Assembly: GCA_028699915.1 (NCBI GenBank)
Contig: JAQVTR010000001.1
Span: forward strand, 1 to 64,000
DNA length: 64,000 nt
Origin: Fidelibacterota bacterium
GTDB taxonomy: Bacteria > Fidelibacterota > Fidelibacteria > Fidelibacterales > Fidelibacteraceae
Direction of reading: 5' to 3'
Of this stretch, positions 16,253 to 25,649 are shown piece after piece. A program made the position numbers and the translations under genes. How positions within the stretch are numbered: the first letter of the stretch is position 1; each line of letters starts with the position of its first letter. The notes under the pieces were generated by a model. The model searched no databases and was not told where the DNA came from. It saw only the letters and a list, made by a program, of their open reading frames with translations.

Positions 16253-17485
16253 ATGTTAAATAAACTATCACGATACGTCATTATACTGCTCATCGTTTTT
16301 GTCGCCGCCTTGTACCTTCCGGATTTCTTTTCTATGCTCTTTGACAAGAAGGTCAATACGCCACGGCTGGATTACAGCGCCGTTATCGACGACTTTGTCT
16401 ATACCATTTACGGAGGAATGGGACAAGTGGAATACCGGGATATCAAGGGTAATTCCTACAATGAGCGGGAATATTTTGCTCTGCTGCCCTTTATGTACTA
16501 TGCTACCCTCGAAAAGTGGCAGCAGCTTCCGCCTTCGCTGAAAGGGATTGAGCTAAGTTCGAGAAATATCCGCGAAAACACCCAGGTCTTCCGCATTCAG
16601 GCCAAGGATATCGATTTTCCCTACGTGCCGCTTTACCTGATGTTCGAAGCCGAACCCGATTATGCGCAGCTGATGATCCCCGAGGATCTGTTCCGCCTGG
16701 GGAATAAGATCGAATTCATTGATCCGAACAGCAACAGCGTGATCGCGGAAAAAAGCGAACGCTTTCAGAGCGCCCTGCTGGACGCGGGATTCCGCTTTCC
16801 TGCAAAGATCATTGCCGGAAATCCCACCAATCGAAAGCCCTTTGACGAAGGTTATTTTATCAGCGACGCAAACGGCGCGGTCTTCCATCTGAAAATGATC
16901 CACGATCAGCCGGTTTGCATAAAAACGGGCATCGATCCCAAACTGAATATCCGCCAAATCTTTGTCAGCGAAAACCTGCGCAGGGAGTTTTACGGATGGT
17001 TCGTCACCCACGACAATAAGGTCTTTTTGATCACCTATGACGATTATAAGGTCCGCGAACTGCCCACCAGGACCAAAGAAGGCATCTACGATTACATTGC
17101 CGACGAGATGACCTACCGCTTCTATACCTACCCCATTAACCGGCATGTTTATATCAGCGGCGACGGTTTTGTAAAGATGATCGTTACCGACAATGATTTC
17201 AATCCGATTGCCGAACATGTTGAGACCTGGACTCCGTATGACCGGCGCAGCGCCAGCGTGATCAAACAATTCCTCTTCCCCTTTGAGCTCAATACCAACA
17301 CGCCCACGAACTTTGTCAAGCTGCAGCTGGATCATTTTGGCTGGAAAGGACTCGCGGGCATTGCGGCCTCCCTGCTGGCGCTCGTCCTCTTTAGCCGCAA
17401 ACGCTCCTGGACCGACTATGTGCTTGTGCTGCTGACCGGTGTTTTCGGACTGATCGGAGTGCTGCTGATTAAAGATGAAGAATGA
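16253..17485 (+). CDS. DUF4857-like membrane-anchored protein
   Basis: The 410-residue protein has an N-terminal membrane helix (about residues 6-25). A large extracytoplasmic domain of about 320 residues follows, then two C-terminal helices (about 360-405) ending in a short charged tail. The extracytoplasmic part has propeller-like segments (GIDPKLNIRQIFVSENLRREFYG, RHVYISGDGFV). It resembles DUF4857 proteins of Bacteroidota, recalled as neighbours of such ABC genes. The start at 16253 was chosen over 16196 because AAGGAACAGG lies upstream and the frame before it overlaps the permease. It may act as a sensor or accessory to the transporter. Function unknown. Confidence 0.65.
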   Translation: MLNKLSRYVIILLIVFVAALYLPDFFSMLFDKKVNTPRLDYSAVIDDFVYTIYGGMGQVEYRDIKGNSYNEREYFALLPFMYYATLEKWQQLPPSLKGIELSSRNIRENTQVFRIQAKDIDFPYVPLYLMFEAEPDYAQLMIPEDLFRLGNKIEFIDPNSNSVIAEKSERFQSALLDAGFRFPAKIIAGNPTNRKPFDEGYFISDANGAVFHLKMIHDQPVCIKTGIDPKLNIRQIFVSENLRREFYGWFVTHDNKVFLITYDDYKVRELPTRTKEGIYDYIADEMTYRFYTYPINRHVYISGDGFVKMIVTDNDFNPIAEHVETWTPYDRRSASVIKQFLFPFELNTNTPTNFVKLQLDHFGWKGLAGIAASLLALVLFSRKRSWTDYVLVLLTGVFGLIGVLLIKDEE

Positions 17486-17510
17486 TGCAATTCCGGACAA
17501 ACAATCAAAA

Positions 17511-17536
17511 GATCCCGCTGCGGCGGGATTTTTTTT
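17511..17536 (+). terminator. Terminator of the ABC/DUF4857 operon
   Basis: The stem ATCCCGC/GCGGGAT has a TGCG loop (17512-17529) followed by eight T residues. It lies 25 bases after the stop codon. Confidence 0.9.
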
Positions 17537-17560
17537 GCGACGGAATTTCTGATTATTAAA

Positions 17561-17915
17561 GACAGGATAAACCGGATTTTTTATCGACAGGATTACAGAA
17601 TTAACCGGATTATTTTTAATAATTGTATTGTCGGACAATTCCACGATTCCAGGATCTCGACAACTCGACATTCTTTAAACCTTGAACATTGAGCTTTGAA
17701 CCTTGATTCCGGCGCTGGCTCGACGAGAGAAGACGCGAAGAATGGAGCTTGGGAAATTTGGAACTTCGGAAACCTGGTCAGCGGAATTACCTTGAATTTT
17801 GAGTCTTCAATGCTGAATCAAAACGAATATCAACAAATCAACCCGCCTTCGTCAAGACTATGGCGGGCAGGCACCTCGACAACTCGACATTCTTTTAAAA
17901 TGTTGAATCTTAAAT
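17561..17915 (+). repeat. Composite spacer repeat, copy 2
   Basis: It has the same block order as copy 1: GACAGGAT-type units, the ATTGTCGGACAAT block (about 17627-17639), TTGA heptads, the TGGTCAGCGGAATTACC block at 17775, and the CCCGCC...GGCGGG hairpin (17842-17847 with 17862-17867). It is closest to copy 1, with long identical segments. The rest of the 17486-18072 spacer holds a terminator before it and a candidate promoter after it. Confidence 0.85.
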
Positions 17916-18013
17916 CGACCGGCAGTACTCCCGCACTCCCACTCTTCCTAACCCGGCGGCCGGCTTTTCGCGGTTACATCACTAGTGTCAAGTTCAGCAA
18001 ATTATTCAAAACT

Positions 18014-18042
18014 TTGCTTTTTGAAGTTCAATGATGTATTTT
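18014..18042 (+). promoter_or_regulatory. Candidate promoter with internal palindrome for cassette 2
   Basis: TTGCTT (18014-18019), a 17-bp spacer and TATTTT (18037-18042) precede the receptor gene. The spacer contains the perfect inverted repeat TTGAA-G-TTCAA (18021-18031), well placed for a repressor or activator. GAGGA lies before the ATG at 18073. Confidence 0.45.
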
Positions 18043-18072
18043 CCTGATGAAACGTAACGAGGATGACCGATC

Positions 18073-20775
18073 ATGCGAAAAATTTGGATTATCTGGTGTA
18101 TCGCCCTGTCCCTGTTCGCCGCCGATGAGTACGCACTGTTAAAAGGTTATGTGTTGAACGAAGAGCAGGAAGCACTGCCCGGAACGAATGTGCTGATCAA
18201 AGAAACCATGAGCGGCGCGGCAACGGACAAGGACGGCTATTTTTCCGTCAGGGTCCCGGTGGGCACCTATACCGTGCAGATTTCCTTTATGGGCTATAAG
18301 ACCATTGAAGAAACCCTGGGACTCCGGGCGGGCCAAACGTTGGAAAAAAGCTATGTGATGAAGCTGGAATATTTTGAGATTGGCGGCATTATTGTGGAAG
18401 CTGAAAGAGAGCTGCTGCCGGCGGATGCGGAAACAAAAACCCGCATTTCCAGCGGCGAGATCGAACACATGCAGGCCTCCAATCTCAGCGATGTTATGCA
18501 GCTGACACCCGGTGTCCGCTTTGAGAACCCGGGCATGGCGGAAAAAAAACAAGTCAGCATCCGCACTAACACGCAAGGCGGTACGACTGACATCGATGGC
18601 GATGCGGCCGACAACGAATACTTCGGCACGCAGATCCGGGTGGATAATATTCCCTTATCCAACAATGCCAATCTTCAATTGGATACGAAGACAACGACTG
18701 CAAGCGGACGCTTGCTGACCACCGAAAATTCCGGAATTGATATGCGTCAGATCCCGGCAGACAATATCGAGTCCGTTGAGATCATTCGCGGTATCCCTTC
18801 TTCCAAATACGGCGACCTCACCTCCGGTATCATCGAGGTTAAGACCAGGTCCGAAGTTTCTAACCACCGAATAAAATTCAAATATAATTTCTACAATCAG
18901 GAAGCTAACATGGGTGGCGGATTCAAGCTGAACGATATCCACCATCTTGATTACAACCTGAACTACGCCTATTCGGTCCGGGATATGAGAATTCCCGAGG
19001 AAAACTTTTCACGTATTTCCGGTCAGCTGGCACTCACCAGTAAATTGCTGCAAAACCTGTACACAATGAAGAACAGGCTGTATTACACCCGGGCCTTTGA
19101 TGAACGCGAACTGCGCGAGGATGATTTGTACATGACCGAGAAGTACAATCGCGATTACACCCTGCGCTTTGCTCATCAAAGCACCTATTTACTGACGACG
19201 CAACAGAAATTGGAATTCGATTTTTCAGCCAATTATACCCGGCAGAACTCCCATACAAAAAAACTTGTTTCCGGAGACCACACCTATGTCACCGATCTGA
19301 TGGAAGCCGGCACCGACACCGGGATATATGTTCAAAATTATATTTCCGAACTCTACGTTTTGGGCAAAGCCTACAATTTTTATTCCAACCTGAACTATGC
19401 CGCCAATTTCGATCTGCTGAATATGGAACACAGTTTTTTGGCCGGCGCCACCTTCCGGGATGAGTTCAATCTGGGTGAAGGCCGTGTTTTTGATCCCCTC
19501 ACGCCTCCCGCCGGATCCGGAATCAAACGTACACGTCCCCGAAGCTATGATGAATTACCTGCACTGACCACAACCTCATTCTATATCGAGGATAAGATCA
19601 AAGGTAAATTATTCATCCCCTTCCAATTAAATCTGGGTGCACGTTTGGAATCCTATGGTAACGATAAATTATTCGCAGCCGAATACGGTACCTTTATTAA
19701 TCCGAGGATCAACATGGTATTGTATCCGGGCAAGACAACGCAGGTCAGGTTCGGATACGGTGAAACATCCAAAGCACCCTCTATGGCAATGCTCCACCCC
19801 AATCCCATCTATCTGGATGTTGACGATGTGAACAATATCGTGGACTCATTGGTCATTGTCTCAACATATGTATTCTCAAAAGAGAACCCCAACCTGAAAG
19901 GTTCACGCCAGATCAAGTGGGAAGGCAGCATCGATCAGCGTATCGGCGATGTGGGATTAAGTCTGACGGCTTATCAAAGCACAACCTGCGGGGGTTTCAT
20001 CAGCTCGGGAAAAAATCCGATTTTTGTTTATAAGTACGACTATACGGTATCCGAAACCGATCCGCCGATTCGCGATTCGATCTCTGCGACCTATGAGATA
20101 TATGAAAATTCTTTAACAACAGAAACCAAAGGGCTGGAAATCGAACTTCAAACCAAGCCCATCACACCATTGAATTTGCGATTAAGGGTCCAGGGCGCCT
20201 ATAACTATACCTATAGCAGGGATGATAAAAACTATGATTACAGAGACTATGTATATGACCCGAATACGGGTCAGGATGTCAACCCCTTTTTCTCACCGGT
20301 CACGGCCGAACGTGAAAAGTTTTACATTAATTACAACCTGGATTTCAAGATCAAGGAATTGGGTGCCTGGGTGACTGTTTCAGCTCAGCAGGTGGTGTTT
20401 GACAAAGACAGACAAATCGGCCTGGATGATTCACTGGCCGTCGGATACTTGAATGCCCACGGTGAACAGGTTTTTTTTACGGATGCCGAACGAAATGCGA
20501 TCACATCTTCTACCTACAAACGCGTATATGCCGATTACTTGTATCTTGATGAAAACAGAAAAAATATCTGGGTCTTTAATCTGCGCTTAAGTAAATCGCT
20601 GGGACGCAGTTCGGAATTCTCCTTCTTTGTCAACAATTTCTTCAATTACCAGCCCCTGTACCGCCGTTTGCGCAGTCCATCGGAAGCCTATACGCGCGAA
20701 AACCCCGAGTTGTATTTCGGCATCGAGATCAGTAGCAAGATTGATGAACTCTTTCAATTTAAACGCAGATCATAA
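18073..20775 (+). CDS. TonB-dependent receptor (cassette 2)
   Basis: This is a 900-residue receptor. It has a signal peptide (MRKIWIIWCIALSLFA), a carboxypeptidase-regulatory domain (about 22-100: LLKGYVLNEEQEALPGTNVLI), and a plug (about 120-270) with SGEIEHMQASNLSDVMQLTPGV and PADNIESVEIIRGIPSSKYG, then a barrel. Unlike most such receptors it does not end in an aromatic residue. About 15 charged residues follow the last strand motif YFGIEISSK. It is the counterpart of 11828-14515 and heads a four-gene plus-strand operon. The substrate is unknown. Confidence 0.88.
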   Translation: MRKIWIIWCIALSLFAADEYALLKGYVLNEEQEALPGTNVLIKETMSGAATDKDGYFSVRVPVGTYTVQISFMGYKTIEETLGLRAGQTLEKSYVMKLEYFEIGGIIVEAERELLPADAETKTRISSGEIEHMQASNLSDVMQLTPGVRFENPGMAEKKQVSIRTNTQGGTTDIDGDAADNEYFGTQIRVDNIPLSNNANLQLDTKTTTASGRLLTTENSGIDMRQIPADNIESVEIIRGIPSSKYGDLTSGIIEVKTRSEVSNHRIKFKYNFYNQEANMGGGFKLNDIHHLDYNLNYAYSVRDMRIPEENFSRISGQLALTSKLLQNLYTMKNRLYYTRAFDERELREDDLYMTEKYNRDYTLRFAHQSTYLLTTQQKLEFDFSANYTRQNSHTKKLVSGDHTYVTDLMEAGTDTGIYVQNYISELYVLGKAYNFYSNLNYAANFDLLNMEHSFLAGATFRDEFNLGEGRVFDPLTPPAGSGIKRTRPRSYDELPALTTTSFYIEDKIKGKLFIPFQLNLGARLESYGNDKLFAAEYGTFINPRINMVLYPGKTTQVRFGYGETSKAPSMAMLHPNPIYLDVDDVNNIVDSLVIVSTYVFSKENPNLKGSRQIKWEGSIDQRIGDVGLSLTAYQSTTCGGFISSGKNPIFVYKYDYTVSETDPPIRDSISATYEIYENSLTTETKGLEIELQTKPITPLNLRLRVQGAYNYTYSRDDKNYDYRDYVYDPNTGQDVNPFFSPVTAEREKFYINYNLDFKIKELGAWVTVSAQQVVFDKDRQIGLDDSLAVGYLNAHGEQVFFTDAERNAITSSTYKRVYADYLYLDENRKNIWVFNLRLSKSLGRSSEFSFFVNNFFNYQPLYRRLRSPSEAYTRENPELYFGIEISSKIDELFQFKRRS

Positions 20776-20787
20776 GGGAGCCTTCCA

Positions 20788-21960
20788 ATGAAACAAAACC
20801 CTTATAATATGAGAAACCGCTTTCAATGGGCAAAAGGATGTGCAGCGGCATTGCTGCTGACGCTCTTTCTTGCCCCCAACTGCAGTCTGCAGATCCTGCC
20901 GCCGGCCTCCATGCGTTTTAACGCGGCCATATGCGTGCTGGACACAACGGAAACGGGTGCGGACCGGACCGTTGCCGATGCAGTGGTCCTCCTGCAGTCC
21001 ATTACCTACGGGGACCGTTTGGAGACCATTAGCGACAGCGCCGGAATGGCATATTTTACCGATATCCTGCCGGACCGCTACAATCTGCTGGTATCCGGAC
21101 GCCGGGTAAGCCTGACGGAAATGCTTCTGATCAACGGTCAGCTTCAGGATACGGCCTTATACGTTCCGGAAAACGATACGCTGTTCCTTGATATTTACGC
21201 GCAGACTTCCCGCACCAGCGCCCTGCTGATCTCGGAGATCTATTACAGCGGCGCTCCCCCGAAACCCATACCGCAGTATTATCATGATCAGTTTCTGGAA
21301 ATTTACAATAACAGCAACATTACGCTGTATCTGGACAGTCTGATCATCAGTGATACGGAAGCCGGGTTTCAGGATGACAGCCTGATCCATGCGATCCATG
21401 CCTATATGTTCCCCGGCAGCGGCAGCGATTACCCAATCGGTCCCGGGGAATTCATTGTTGTCGCCCAGGATGCCATTGATCATTCGCAGGCACCCGTCAA
21501 CAGCGTCAATCTTTTGGATGCGAATTTTGAATACTACGTCTCGGACCAGGGCGATGTGGACAATCCCGGAGTTCCGAATATGATCCAGCTTCACCATAAA
21601 TACGGTATCGATTTTCTGTATTCGGTTTTCAACGACGCATTGGTCATTTTAAAAGTCAAGGACCCTTACGCTCTCGGTTATGATGAATTTAACCGGCTTA
21701 TGCTTCCAAAGTCGGGGGTTATTGACGGAGTGGAATACAGAGAAAACACCTCACAATTTGACTGGAAACGCCTGGATGCATCCATTGACGCCGGACTGGC
21801 GGGCGGGATCCCTGGATATTCCAATAAGTCGGTGGAACGCCGTATCGAAAGAATGGAAGAGGGGCGTTTCATCTTTATGGACAACAATAACAGCAGTCTG
21901 GATTTTATAATATTGAGCAAGCCGACGCCGGGATTCTGCAATCAGGAGGTGCCGCAATGA
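20788..21960 (+). CDS. Lamin-tail-like surface protein, DUF4876-like (cassette 2)
   Basis: The 390-residue protein has a hydrophobic N-terminal segment (CAAALLLTLFLAPNC) that may be a lipoprotein signal with a weak lipobox. Then come an Ig-like region (about 45-125) and the lamin-tail-like part with ISEIYYSGAPP, DQFLEIYNNS and PGEFIVVAQDAIDHS. The end carries SLDFIILSKPTPGF. The same landmarks in the same order occur in 10691-11818, though overall identity seems low. It lies 12 bases after the receptor and overlaps the next gene by 4 bp (ATGA). It is probably a receptor-associated surface protein. Confidence 0.68.
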   Translation: MKQNPYNMRNRFQWAKGCAAALLLTLFLAPNCSLQILPPASMRFNAAICVLDTTETGADRTVADAVVLLQSITYGDRLETISDSAGMAYFTDILPDRYNLLVSGRRVSLTEMLLINGQLQDTALYVPENDTLFLDIYAQTSRTSALLISEIYYSGAPPKPIPQYYHDQFLEIYNNSNITLYLDSLIISDTEAGFQDDSLIHAIHAYMFPGSGSDYPIGPGEFIVVAQDAIDHSQAPVNSVNLLDANFEYYVSDQGDVDNPGVPNMIQLHHKYGIDFLYSVFNDALVILKVKDPYALGYDEFNRLMLPKSGVIDGVEYRENTSQFDWKRLDASIDAGLAGGIPGYSNKSVERRIERMEEGRFIFMDNNNSSLDFIILSKPTPGFCNQEVPQ

Positions 21961-23420
21961 AAAGAATGACCTTCCTGATCCTGATCTTTACGCTATGCCT
22001 TTTTGCACAGGATATCAACAACGAACGCCTTTTTCTGGATATCGACACCGATATCACAGACGCACTCCCCGGACGGAACCCGGCCTTCCTGCATCGCGAA
22101 AATATCCCTTTCAATTACGCTTTTTCTTACCGCTTGCGCCATGACGGCGGCCAGGACCGCCTGCCCTATACACCGGCGCTGAAGCTGTATCAAAACCTGA
22201 GCGCCACGGCCTATATGGAAATGGAAAACGGCTTGTTCTTTGCCGGCCGCTTTGCCTACCGTCACGAACAGCGCAAAGACAAACTTTTCCTGCATAACGC
22301 CGAGAATTACCTGGACATGCCTTTTTATTTCGGCGACAGCACTTCGGGCGACTTTAACCTGAACGGCATTGACTGGAACCTGATCTTTTCCTATCCCCTG
22401 TCTTCTCGCTGGCGTGCGGCAGCGGATATCTTTTACAATGTGGACGAACAGTTCAAGACCGTTTTCCCGAAACCGAACGTTAAGCGTAACGGCGTACATC
22501 TGCGTCCCGCCCTTGCCTATCGGGGCAAATCCCTGCAATTCGGTGTAACCGGGTCCTTTTTCCGCTACCGCGAACTGATGAACACGCGCAAATACGTGCT
22601 GGAACAAGGCCGCAGCCCGATCTTCATACGCATTCGCGGACTGGACCGGCCCCTGCTGACCTATGCGCAGACTAGCGAAGAGCGGCTGCAAAGCATCGAC
22701 GGGAAGGGCGTTTCGGCCAATCTGGACCTGGGTGGCATTTTGCTTCTCGAAAGCTTTTACGAAAGGTCGCATGCCGGAATCGTGGACGGCGGTTCCTATC
22801 CCGAAGCACAGGGGAATTGGGAGCTTGACCGCTTTTCCTGGCGCGCCGCCCTTCGGAAAACCGGTCCACGCTCCGGCGTATCGGAACTGTTCTTTGAACA
22901 GCACCTTCGTAAGGGCAGCGGTCTCCATCCGACCCTGGACCGGCGTATTTATGCTTCATATTACCGTGCCATGGAAGGCGGCATCAGCCTGCCTTACCGG
23001 CGGTCTCCCGGGGAATCCTTTACGGGGACGGTTTCTTATCTGATCGAGGATTATAAACGCGAGGATAATTTTTACGGCCTGCTGCAATACATTCCGGCTC
23101 ATATGCTTAAGATGGAGTTCATCTACCGAAAAAGCGGGAAAAAAGCGGACTTTGAAATGAACCTGCAATATGCCGAAGATATCTGTATCGGCGAAGCGGT
23201 CGTTTATACGGAAATGAGCGGGGACTATTATGCCGACATCAGTGCGGCGGAACTGGCCTATCAGTTGACGGACCGGCGGCAACTGGGTGCCGAATTACAA
23301 ATCAGCATTCCATTCAACGGCCGTCAGCTGGCTTTCAGGGGATCCTACATCAATGTGATGCCCCTGAACAGCGACGCGCGTTTCCATTACGCCGAAAGCG
23401 GGATTTCTTATATCTTTTAA
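21957..23420 (+). CDS. Outer-membrane beta-barrel protein, DUF6850-like (cassette 2)
   Basis: The 487-residue protein has a signal peptide (MKRMTFLILIFTLCLFAQD). Many amphipathic strands with aromatic girdle residues follow, ending in phenylalanine (SGISYIF), the classic mark for BAM-dependent barrels. It shares gene position and general design with 9277-10698, including strand-rich segments with YRGKSLQFGVTGSFFRY versus YRGKAASLGIFGRYY. The start overlaps the upstream stop as ATGA, suggesting translational coupling. It could form a pore or act as an export partner for the lipoprotein; this is inference. Confidence 0.68.
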   Translation: MKRMTFLILIFTLCLFAQDINNERLFLDIDTDITDALPGRNPAFLHRENIPFNYAFSYRLRHDGGQDRLPYTPALKLYQNLSATAYMEMENGLFFAGRFAYRHEQRKDKLFLHNAENYLDMPFYFGDSTSGDFNLNGIDWNLIFSYPLSSRWRAAADIFYNVDEQFKTVFPKPNVKRNGVHLRPALAYRGKSLQFGVTGSFFRYRELMNTRKYVLEQGRSPIFIRIRGLDRPLLTYAQTSEERLQSIDGKGVSANLDLGGILLLESFYERSHAGIVDGGSYPEAQGNWELDRFSWRAALRKTGPRSGVSELFFEQHLRKGSGLHPTLDRRIYASYYRAMEGGISLPYRRSPGESFTGTVSYLIEDYKREDNFYGLLQYIPAHMLKMEFIYRKSGKKADFEMNLQYAEDICIGEAVVYTEMSGDYYADISAAELAYQLTDRRQLGAELQISIPFNGRQLAFRGSYINVMPLNSDARFHYAESGISYIF

Positions 23421-23441
23421 ACAAACGACAAGGAATTCTTC

Positions 23442-25583
23442 ATGAAAAACAAGCACTTATCCATTCTATTCTTCAGTACCATGATCCTTTTTGCAAAGTC
23501 GCCGCTTATCAGCGTTTTTACGGATGCGATTACCTACCGCGAAGCGGAAAATGCCGTCCTGGCCTATTGCACTGCCCTCGAAGAGGATGGCTACCGGGTC
23601 AACAGTCATGTCCAGAACTGGACGGATCCCGAATCGGTACGGGAACAGATCCTTTGGGATCTTTCCGGTGGAGATCTGGAAGGCGCTGTGTTTATCGGCG
23701 ATATTCCCATCCCCATGATCCTGGATGCCCAGCACATGACATCCGCATTCAAGATCGATCAGATCCGTTTCAGTGACAGGCAGCGTGTTGCCGTTGCCAG
23801 CGACCGTTTTTACGATGACCCCGATCTGAAATTCGATTTCATTGCGCAGGATGAAAATAATCCCCTCCTGTTCTATTATTCGCTGTCCGAAAACTCCCCC
23901 CAGATCATTGAAAAGGACCTCTACAGCGGCCGTATTTTTCCGCCGGTCCACGATGAACGTAAATATGCGATGATCGCGGATTATCTGTTCCGTGTCGCGG
24001 AACAGAAAAAGCAGGGAGAGGTCCTGGACACGATGCTGACCTTTACCGGCCACGGTTATCATTCCGAATCCCTGAATTCCTGGGAAACCCATGCCCTCAT
24101 GCTGCAAGAGCAATTTCCGCATCTGTATCAGCCCGGCGGCAGCGTCCGGCATTATTATCATACGATGAGTAACGATATCAAGAAGATCCTCATGTACGAA
24201 ATGCAGGATCCGCAGCTGGATATGGCCGTGTTTCATGCGCACGGCGGATACGACGCCCAGTACCTGATGGGCTATCCCCCCGCCTCCACCGCCCAGCAGA
24301 ACATCGAGGAGGTGAAACGCTTCGTCCGCAGCAAACTGCGCAGCGCCGAGCGACGCGGAAATCTTGACGAGGCAAAAAAATATTATATTGAGGGTTACGA
24401 TATCCCCGAACATTGGGTCGCGAACACCTTCGACAAGGACGTGATCATTGGGGATTCGCTCTATAACGCCCTGCTGGACATATACAGCGCCGATGTGCGC
24501 GGCATGCGGCCTCAGGCGGAAGTGATGATCTTCGACCAGTGCTATAACGGTCAGTTTTTCAAGGAGGATTATATTTCCGGAACCTATCTGTTTGAAGAAG
24601 GTAAGATGGTGGCCGGAGTGGCGAATAGCGTCAATGTGCGTCAGGATATCTGGGCGAATGAATTGCTCGGACTGCTTCGCCACGGGGTTCCGATCGGGAC
24701 ATGGCACCTGAGCCGAAATTACCTCGAATCGCACATCATCGGTGATCCGACCTTCCATTTCGTTAAACCGGCGCGGACGGACGTGAACGCCCCCTACCGC
24801 AAATTGCTGAAGTCCCCGGACGCCACCCTGCGCACCTACGGCGTGTATCAGCTTGCAAAGGACCGGGGCCCGGCTGCGGAATCCGCGCTGATCGGCATCT
24901 ATTCCTCCGATCCCTCCGCCAATGTCCGCCTGCAGGCGCTAAAATCCCTGGCCTCCTTGCGCACACCCGCATTCCGGGACCTGCTGAAGATCAGCATCAA
25001 GGATCCCTCGGAACTGATCCGGCGCTTTTCGGCCAATTGGATGGGCAAGGTCGGCCGTATCGATTATATTCCGCTGCTGCTGGACCGCTATGCCCGGGAT
25101 ATTTCCGAACGGGTCTCTGCCTCCGCCAAAAGCGAACTGGATATCCTGCTGCCCAATCCCGGAGCCGATTCCCTGCTGGAGGCATTTGCAGGACACCCGG
25201 ACAGCGACAGTGCGGTCGTAGCGCGGCTGGAATATGCCCGGAACCGTTCGAATCAGTGGCTCTATGAGGATATAATCCCAACAATGAAAGACAGCAGCAA
25301 AAGCGCTACAAAGCGGATTTCCGAGATCCGGACATTCCGGAATTATAATTATGTCCCGGGTATCCCGGAATTGCTGGCCATCGCCCTGGATGAAAAAGAC
25401 GATCCCGCCGTGCGCCGCGCCTGCATCGAGGCACTGGGCTGGTTTACCATGAACCCAAATTACACGGATATTATTGAGGCCCTGTCACCGCTTAAGGACA
25501 ATCCCGAAGAAAGCGTCCGCAAAGAAGCCGTAAAAAGCATCACCCGTTTGCTGAGCGGCCCCAACATGGTTTTCACTCCTTGA
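23442..25583 (+). CDS. Putative clan CD (C25-like) cysteine peptidase with HEAT repeats
   Basis: The 713-residue protein has a signal peptide (MKNKHLSILFFSTMILFAKS). Residues about 20-445 resemble a caspase/gingipain-type fold. FHAHGG holds His265/His267 and FDQCYNG holds Cys367, with GAVFIGDIPIP and IGDPTFHF as in C25 family proteins. Residues about 455-705 are HEAT-like helical repeats (VRLQALKSLASL, LIRRFSANWMG, PAVRRACIEALGW, SVRKEAVKSI). There is no C-terminal sorting domain. It is the last gene of the cassette 2 operon and has no partner in cassette 1. It may process or activate the surface proteins of the cassette. The peptidase call rests on the His and Cys motifs only. Confidence 0.65.
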   Translation: MKNKHLSILFFSTMILFAKSPLISVFTDAITYREAENAVLAYCTALEEDGYRVNSHVQNWTDPESVREQILWDLSGGDLEGAVFIGDIPIPMILDAQHMTSAFKIDQIRFSDRQRVAVASDRFYDDPDLKFDFIAQDENNPLLFYYSLSENSPQIIEKDLYSGRIFPPVHDERKYAMIADYLFRVAEQKKQGEVLDTMLTFTGHGYHSESLNSWETHALMLQEQFPHLYQPGGSVRHYYHTMSNDIKKILMYEMQDPQLDMAVFHAHGGYDAQYLMGYPPASTAQQNIEEVKRFVRSKLRSAERRGNLDEAKKYYIEGYDIPEHWVANTFDKDVIIGDSLYNALLDIYSADVRGMRPQAEVMIFDQCYNGQFFKEDYISGTYLFEEGKMVAGVANSVNVRQDIWANELLGLLRHGVPIGTWHLSRNYLESHIIGDPTFHFVKPARTDVNAPYRKLLKSPDATLRTYGVYQLAKDRGPAAESALIGIYSSDPSANVRLQALKSLASLRTPAFRDLLKISIKDPSELIRRFSANWMGKVGRIDYIPLLLDRYARDISERVSASAKSELDILLPNPGADSLLEAFAGHPDSDSAVVARLEYARNRSNQWLYEDIIPTMKDSSKSATKRISEIRTFRNYNYVPGIPELLAIALDEKDDPAVRRACIEALGWFTMNPNYTDIIEALSPLKDNPEESVRKEAVKSITRLLSGPNMVFTP

Positions 25584-25649
25584 TGCAATTGATACTATAG
25601 TGAACAACTTGAGTCAAGTTTCCAATAAGACAAAATAACTGGTTTTTTA

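Noticed and set aside
16553-17671. Long minus-strand frame opposite the DUF4857-like gene
   Set aside because: It is antisense to a well-supported gene and begins in the composite repeat; no family features.
17696-18034. Plus-strand frame within the composite repeat
   Set aside because: It is a translation of repeat copy 2; copies 1 and 3 do not keep the frame open, so there is no sign of protein selection.
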